In this document: positions 57,658 to 64,000 of the stretch, in pieces | How the letters are laid out: each line of letters starts with the position of its first letter | Position numbering within the stretch: the stretch's first letter is position 1 | Origin: Haematobia irritans | Lineage: Eukaryota > Arthropoda > Insecta > Diptera > Muscidae | Assembly (NCBI RefSeq): GCF_050003625.1 | Contig: NC_134397.1 | Location: forward strand, 71,899,551 to 71,963,550 | Length of the DNA stretch: 64,000 nucleotides | Direction of reading: 5' to 3' | Made by a program: the position numbers and the translations under genes | Notes under the pieces: model-generated | Database searches by the model: none | What the model was told of the DNA's origin: nothing | Seen by the model: only the letters and a program-made list of their open reading frames with translations

Positions 57658-58757
57658 GTTTTTATACCCTCCACCATAGGATGGGGGTATATATACACAT
57701 CAAAATATTGCTCTAAGACCCCATAAAGTATATATATATTCTGGGTCGTGGTGAAATTGTGAGGCGATCTGAGCATGTCCGTCCGTCCGTCCGTCTGTTG
57801 AAATCACGCTAACTTCCGAACGAAACAAGCTATCGACTTGAAACTTGGCACAAGTAGTTGTTATTGATGTAGGTCGGATGGTATTGCAAATGGGCCATAT
57901 CGGTCCACTTTTACGTATAGCCGGAGCCTCTTAGAGGAGCAAAATTCACCCGATCCGGTTGAAATTTGGTACGTGGAGTTAGTATATGGTCTCTAACAAC
58001 CATGCAAGAATTGGTCCATATCGGTCCATAATTATATATAGCCCCCATATAAATTGATCCCCAGATTTGTCCTCCGGAGCCTCTTGGAGGAGCAAAATTC
58101 ATCCAATCCGGTTGAAATTTGTAACATGGTGTTAGAATGTGTTCTCTAACAAACGCGCAAGAATTTGTGCATATCGGTCCATAATTATATATAGCCCCCA
58201 TATAAACCGTTCCCCAGATTTGATCTCCGGAGCCTCTTGGAAGAGCAAAATTCGTCCGATCCGGTTGAAATTTGCAAAGTGGTGTTAGTATAAGTCCGCT
58301 AATAACCATACTAAAATTGGTCCATATCGGTCTATAGTTATATATAGTCGATCCCCAATCACACAAAAATTGGTCCATATCGGTTCATAATCATGGTTGC
58401 CACTCGAGCCAAAAATAATCTATCAAAATTTTATTTTTATAGAAAACATTGTCAAAATATTATTTCTATAGAAAATTTTGTCGAAATTTTATTTTTATAG
58501 AAATTTTTTTCCAAATTTTAATTCTATAGAAAATTTTGTCAAAATTTTATTTTGTCAAAATTTTATTTCTATAGAAACTTTAAACTTAATTATATACGTA
58601 TTTTATCGGCCCTTTTGTAGTTTAATATATACCACGTATGGACTATGTGGTATATATTACGTTGTTAGGAAGTTTTAAGATACCTTGCCATCGGCAATCC
58701 ATGGTGGAGAGTACATAAGCTTCGGCGTGTCCGAACTTATGGCCGTATATACTTGTT
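57658..58757 (-). mobile_element. Family A repeat, full-length with both termini
   Basis: Plus strand: TATACCCTCCACCATAGGAT, GTCCGTCCGTCCGTCCGTCT at ~57776, and 153-bp units (GCCCCCATAT at 58042 and 58195, exact spacing 153). A ~29-bp sub-array TTTCTATAGAAAATTTTGTC runs over 58430-58580, and the element ends GTCCGAACTTATGGCCGTAT + ATACTTGTT. A minus-strand frame (155 aa, 58378-57911) spans the units without a stop; see findings. Confidence 0.87.
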
Positions 58758-60324
58758 TTTTTTCCATGATCGTACAAAAATGGCCAATTTTAACCACTGT
58801 CCATTAGTGTTTCTTATCTTGCCATTTTGTTCCATGCTTGAAGCTTTCACTGAGTCGACGCGCAGACTCTATAATTCTTCATTCGTTTTATATGCAATGG
58901 TATGTGTGCTGCCGATTGTTGGTATTGGTCCATCTTTCTTCTTTCCTGCTTTTCTCCAATGGCCAACTATAATTTCTAACCGCACTGATGAATACTAACA
59001 ACAGCTGAAATTTCTTAAGCTTAAGAGAGAAAGTGTATGCATGTGTGTGTGTGTGTATGAGTGAGAGAGAAAGGTTGACTAACCAAAGTTCCATGTCATG
59101 CCATATTGTTCCCTTCAATCACTTTCTTTGGAAGTTTTGATTCCCCCCGCCCCCCTCCCAACAAAAATTTGTGTTGAATTTAATAAAGAGCCCAACACAA
59201 GAAGCAACAACAAAAAAAAATCAACAACAATGAAAAAAACGACTTAATGACTTTTTAAATAATTTATTTTTTAGTTTTTATTTTTTGCTCATACCTTCTT
59301 ACAGAAATGTTTATAATTATATAATTTAAAGCAACAAAAAAAAAAAAAACACTATGAACGTATAGCCGCTAACAAACTTGGAGCTGGCGGGGTAGAGCAT
59401 AGACCATGTCCGCATTTCAAAATTTATTGCGTAGCCATAATAGTGTGCCTGTATTTAGCCTCTGCGCCTGTATGTTAGATTGAATCTTTGCCTTCTTCAG
59501 CTTCTTCAGTTTCTGTTTCTGTAAGGGGGCGGTGTGGGGAAGTTAATTTTCTGGCCCCAGAATGGTTTTACTTTTCATGGGGATGCTTCGTTACTGGGCC
59601 AAAGTTGTTGCTTTCGATGATTAAAATAAGACAACAACAAAAAACTAAAAATTAATGCCAAAAGAATCAGAGACAATTTTGCTTTCATTCGAGCTTATTT
59701 TATGGGGGTGAAATTGAATTTCATCTTCCCTTGGTGTTGTACTTTTAACACTGCGCTAAGATCTTATCTCTCATGTTCTGTTGTGCTCTGTTTAATTTAC
59801 ATAAAAAATTGGAGATTCATATGTGGCTCATATCTGCTATTATAATTCCGTATATATCTTTTATGATTATTTTTTGAAAGTTGCTTCCCAAAAAAAACAA
59901 AAACGAGATGTTCCCATGTTAGAAGTTATGAGGGCAAACTTTGACAAATGCTGACACCATAGTGAAAGACAACAAATTTTTTTTTTTATTTACAGGGACA
60001 AATTTTAACAAAATTATGAATTTGTGATTCATATTTCTTGACATTGTCAACGATGAAAGTTCTTATAGATATGACAAAATTTTCTTATATTTATTTTTAT
60101 TTTATTAAAACACAAATATTTTTTTCTCCTATTCTCAAGAGAAAAGAACATTTTGAAATTTGGTTGAATCATAGATTACTTACTATAGCCTCCACCATAA
60201 AAGAGATCGTCTTAGAATTTCATCATGGGAAAGAATACGTTATGGGGGTCAGACCAGACTAGTGTTGCTAGTATTTTCCTAGCAAAATCTTCAATAATTT
60301 TTTGACAAGTTTTTATAGAAAAAA
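58758..60324. other. Low-copy stretch; no gene recognised
   Basis: Mixed composition, (GT)n at 59041-59056 and GAGAGAGAAAG nearby, and no MITEs until 60325. Short frames (58753-58998, 81 aa) show no domain. Confidence 0.45.
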
Positions 60325-61692
60325 TAAAAAACCGTAAAAGGTTAAAAATTAAAAACAAAACAAGAATATACGGCCGTACGTTTGGTCAGGCCGAAGCTTA
60401 TGTACCCTCCACCATGGATTGCGTAGAAACTTCTACTGAAGACATGCATCCACAATCGAATTATTTGGGTTGCGGTAACACTTGCCGATGGCAAGGTACC
60501 TTAAACTTCCTAAAACCGTCTTCTAAATTGTAGTAGGTAGTCCATACGTGGTATATATTAAACTAAAAAAGGCCGACTAAATACGTATATAATTAAGTTT
60601 GACAATATTTTTTATAGAAATAAAATTTTGATAAAAGTTTCTATAGAAATTAAATTTTGACCAAATAAAATGTTGACAACATTTTCTATAGAAGTAAAAT
60701 TTTGACAAAATTTTGTATAGAAATAAAATTTTGACAAAATTTTCTATAGAAATAAAATTTTTACAAAATTTTCTATAGAAATAAAATTTTGACAAAATTT
60801 TCTATAGAACAAACATTTTGACAAAATTTTCTATGGAAATAAAATTTTGGTAGATTATTTTTGGCTCGAGTAGCAAACATGATTATGAACCGATATGGAC
60901 CAATTTTTGTGTGATTTTGGACCAATTTCTGCATGGTTGTTAGAGTCCATATAATAACACCACGTACCAAATTTCAACCGGATCGGATGAATTTGGCACC
61001 TCCAATAGGCTCCGGAGATCAAATCTGGGGAACGGTTTATATGGGGGCTATATATAATTATGGACCGATATGGACCAATTTTTGCATGGTTGTTAGAGAC
61101 CATATAATAACACCACATACCAAATTTCAACCGGATCGTATGAATTTTGGTCCTCCAAAAGGCTCCGGAGGACAAATATGGGGATCGATTTATATGGGGG
61201 CTATATATAATTATAGACCGATGTGGACCATTTTTTGCATGGTTGTTAAATACCATATACTAACACCATGTACCAAAATTCAGCCGGATCGGATGAAATT
61301 TGCTCCTCCAAGAGGCTCCGAAAGCCAAATCTGGAGACCGGTTTATATGGGGGCTATACGTAAAATGGTCCGATATGGCCCATTTTCAATACCGTCCGAA
61401 CTACATCAATAACAACTACTTGTGCCAAGTTTCAAGTCGATAGCTTCTTTCGTTCGGAAGTTAGCGTGATTTCAACAGACGGACGGACGGACGGACATGC
61501 TTAGATCGACTCAGAATTTCACCACGACCCAGAATATATCTACTTTATGGAGTCTTAGAGCAATATTTCGATGTGTTACAAACGGAATGACAAAGTTATT
61601 AATATCCTAACAAAGTTTAAAATATCCTATGGTGGAGGGAATAAAAAAAAACAAAAAAACCGTAAATGGTTAAAAATTAAAAACAAAACAAG
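60325..61692 (+). repeat. ~36-bp direct repeats flanking a family A copy
   Basis: AAAAAACCGTAAAAGGTTAA + AAATTAAAAACAAAACAAG at 60325-60363 and AAAAAACCGTAAATGGTTAA + AAATTAAAAACAAAACAAG at ~61653-61690, one mismatch. The intervening sequence is the A copy at 60359-61645. Confidence 0.8.
60359..61645 (+). mobile_element. Family A repeat, full-length with both termini
   Basis: AACAAGAATATACGGCCGTA start, hairpin GTCAGGCCGAAGC, and a 29-30-bp TTTTCTATAGAAATAAAATT array at 60600-60845. Three ~153-bp units follow, then GACGGACGGACGGACGGACA and CCTATGGTGGAGGGAATAAA. Confidence 0.87.
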
Positions 61693-61806
61693 TAAGGAAA
61701 GTCTAAAGTCGGGCTGGGCCGATCGTATTATACCCTGCACCACATTGTACACCTACATTTTCGATACCATCTCAAATCCTTCAAATTTGTTGGGAGTTAT
61801 ATCAAA
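61683..61806 (-). mobile_element. Family B terminus fragment
   Basis: AACAAGTAAGGAAAGTCTAA, AGTCGGGCTGGGCCGATCGT, ATTATACCCTGCACCAC, TTTTCGATACCATCTCAAAT. This is the hairpin-bearing end of B without its units. Confidence 0.8.
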
Positions 61807-62223
61807 GATAATTGAGAATAGCAAGATTAAGCCTTGTGCTCTTATAAAGAGAAAACAAATGTGTAGAGGGCTATGAGAAAAAAATTGTTTTATTTGTCAA
61901 TTTTTTCCAAGGCAGCTCTGCCCAGTAATAAATTAAAACAGCAATATTGACATAAAACCATAATAAATATTCGCTTTAACATAGACATGCGTTTGATTTT
62001 AATTTTCTCTAATCGTTTTGGTATTGCTTGTAGGGGTTTTAATTCAGAAATGTAAGAAAAACACAAATGTTATATAACCCCCCTCATTTTTAGACCTCTT
62101 AGAAAATCTCTAGAATTCCAATTTAAGTCGACTAATGGTGAAGTACAATTTTAGTAAACAAATATGGGAAATATTATTTGCGAAATTTTTATCCAATTTC
62201 GCAAAGGTGACTTCCCGATTTAT

Positions 62224-62372
62224 CCATTAGCGTAGCTAGACAGTTTTCCTAAGGGGGGGGGGTTATATAACCCCCTTCTATATAGCCCCTATCTAAAAAT
62301 TAATAGACTTTTTTTTTAACAAAAATGAGTACAATTTATAATAAATCAACTAAAGGTAGTTCCACACTTTTT
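62224..62372. mobile_element. Element I, one end only
   Basis: ATTAGCGTAGCTAGACAGTT, GGGGGGGGGGTTATATAACC and AAATCAACTAAAGGTAGTTC match the end of element I (reverse of 54850-55021). Confidence 0.75.
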
Positions 62373-62410
62373 CATATACTCCCAGTAAAAAACATTGAAA
62401 GTTATTGTAA

Positions 62411-62482
62411 AGGCACATCCTAGGTTAGGTTAAGGTTACAGCCCGATTAAGTTTCAGGCTCACTTAGACTATTCAGTCTATT
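62411..62482 (-). mobile_element. SINE tail fragment fused to family B sequence
   Basis: CCTAGGTTAGGTTAAGGTTA, CAGCCCGATTAAGTTTCAGG, CTCACTTAGACTATTCAGTC, then directly GGTAGCTATGCGTGCC of family B. Confidence 0.75.
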
Positions 62483-62483
62483 G

Positions 62484-63125
62484 GTAGCTATGCGTGCCAA
62501 ATTTGGTTTAAATCGGTTCAGATTTAGATATATCTCCCATATATATCTTTCGCCCGATTTACACTCATATGACCACAGAGGCCAATTTTTAACACCGATT
62601 TAGTTGAAATTTTGTACAGGGAGTAGAATTAGCATTGTCGCTATACGTGCTAAATTTGGTTGAAATCGGTTCAGATTTAGATATAGCTTCCATATATATG
62701 TTTTTCTGATTTCGACAAAAATGGTCAAAATACCAACATTTTCCTTGTAAAATCGCCTCTGCTTAGTCGAAAATTTGTAAAAATTTCTCTAATTTCCCTA
62801 AACTTCTAATACATATATATCGAGCGATAAATCATAAATAAACGTTTGCGAAGTTTCCTTAAAATTGCTTTAGATTTAAATGTTTCCCATATTTTTTTTA
62901 CTAACATTGTGTTCCACCCTAGTGCATTAGCCGACTTAAATTTTGAGTCTATAGATTTTGTAGAAGTCTATGAAATTCTGCCCAGATCAAGTGATATTTA
63001 AATGTATGTATTTGGGACAAACCTTTATATATAGCCCCCAACAAATTTGACGGATGTGCTATGGTATCGAAAATTTAGATCTACAAAGTGGTGTAGGGTA
63101 TAATATAGTCGGCCCCGCCCGATTT
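62484..63125 (+). mobile_element. Family B repeat, 5'-truncated
   Basis: About two 153-bp units (CCCATATATATCTTTCGCCC; GGGAGTAGAATTAGCATTGT), then ATACATATATATCGAGCGAT and the end GTCGGCCCCGCCCGATTTAG. The very tip CTTACTTGTT is missing. Confidence 0.8.
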
Positions 63126-63605
63126 AGAAACTTTCAACATTTAGAAATTTGTTTTATCAAAAATACTACAGCTGTTTATTGTCAAATCTAAGTTTGACTC
63201 GAAATCTCCTGCAAAAATCTTTCTCTATCGCAGCTGGATTTTTATGAACATTTTTTTAACGTATGTGTCTTAAGTCTTTTGTTTTGTAAACACCAAATTT
63301 GTTGTAACTAAGATTATTGTATTTCACTACACCTGTTACTTGTGTGCTAACCATATTGTTGTTCGATCGAAATTGTAAAATTAACCTTAATGAATGCCAT
63401 AAATGCTTCAACCATTACATAGTCTCACTTCTATCGGTGGGAATGGAAGCAATGGTGATTAGCGAAAACTCAGTGTGTGTAAGCACATAGGCTTGCAAAT
63501 ACAAAACAAAGGCAAAAGGAAATTTAATAATAAATAAAAGTCCGAAACAAGGTTTAAAAGTAGAGAAATTTTGTATTTATATCTATGAATATCTGAAGGG
63601 ACGTA
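63126..63605. other. Low-copy stretch; no gene recognised
   Basis: No repeats with clear boundaries, and no supportable frame. Confidence 0.4.
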
Positions 63606-63833
63606 CACTGAAAAAAGTTTATCTGAAGATTTCTTTAACGAATTTTTTCCTTCAAACTACGAAATTTTCATCAACAAGTGAAAAATATAATTATGCCTAA
63701 TAGTTGAATTTGTGGAAAAACAATTACTTATTTTTGGGAAATCGGCGTAACATATGCGTTTGTAATACGGTTGTCTAAAATTAACCCAAAATTTTTTGAA
63801 TTAACCAAAATCCCATCCCGGAGGGTTCACTGT
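63606..63833. mobile_element. MITE family D, copy 4, end replaced by family B insertion
   Basis: CACTGAAAAAAGTTTATCTG at the left, AACTACGAAATTTTCATCAA and TGAATTTGTGGAAAAACAAT inside. The right end GGAGGGTTCACTGTTT is cut where the next B copy starts. Confidence 0.7.
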
Positions 63834-64000
63834 TTATACCCTTCACCACTACTGTGATACCGGGTATAATAAGTTTGTGCATTTGTATGTAACGCCTAGA
63901 AGGAAAAGTCTGAGACCCATCGTTTAGTATACCGATCGTCTTAGAATTAAATTCTGAGTTGATTTAGCGATGTCCGTCTGTCTGTCTGTCCGTCTGTATA
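63834..64000 (+). mobile_element. Family B repeat, cut by the window end
   Basis: TATACCCTTCACCACTACTG, TGTAACGCCTAGAAGGAAAA, GTCCGTCTGTCTGTCTGTCC at ~63973. Continues beyond the window. Confidence 0.85.

Noticed and set aside
58753..58998. 81-aa hydrophobic frame as a small membrane protein
   Set aside because: Starts inside the T-run of the family A terminus and has no recognisable family; likely chance.

Overview
The window reads as repeat-dominated, non-coding DNA from a higher fly (Diptera, Brachycera), probably a calyptrate/muscid. The reasons are very high A+T; spliceless noncoding sequence with no bacterial-style gene packing; dispersed elements with (GTCY)n tracts and about 150-bp central tandem repeats, as known from dipteran DINE/mini-me type elements; a Tc1/mariner-superfamily transposase fragment; and a tRNA-headed SINE. 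Species assignment is inference. I see no convincing host protein-coding exon. The only recognisable protein sequences are a broken Tc1/mariner-superfamily transposase (34827-35480, minus) and a short hAT-transposase-like remnant (49348-49530, minus).

Layout. 1-640: a ~200-bp tandem duplication. 640-2735: low-copy sequence with small local duplications. 2736-11400: three related repeat families with 153-bp-type units (called A, B and K here), two SINE copies, a TIR element carrying a tRNA-like module (G1), two copies of a ~400-bp MITE (D), and one small MITE. 13208-17360: two large TIR elements (E-large and F), both with embedded tRNA-like modules, then a foldback dimer of family E. 17782-18062: a near-perfect 131-bp inverted repeat. 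18983-21008: AAAAT/AAAGT pentamer arrays interrupted by an E element. 23976-27281: an A element, a SINE split by a 1150-bp TA-flanked element (H), and D and E copies. 29033-33383: G2, then a ~424-bp tandem family (L) interrupted by two C MITEs and a 1.08-kb (TTA)n array. 34720-35654: deleted mariner-type element. 35738-45296: a field of AT-rich palindromic C MITEs, one of them split by a TTAA-flanked insertion. 46075-46600: ~120-bp tandem repeats. 48911-50058: a TTAA-flanked MITE split by a hAT element with perfect 8-bp duplications. 50644-53537: a non-autonomous Helitron. 53943-55021: an element with 8-bp duplications. 55485-64000: A and B copies, with SINE and D fragments.

Because no host gene is visible, nothing here acts as a pathway. 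The window is best read as an intron or intergenic interval built by layered transposition, and many insertions can be ordered by nesting. The most unusual theme is that several apparently DNA-type (TIR) elements carry internal tRNA-like Pol III promoter modules, and one of these modules matches the head of the resident SINE. All classifications rest on reading the sequence by eye; no alignment or database search was run.
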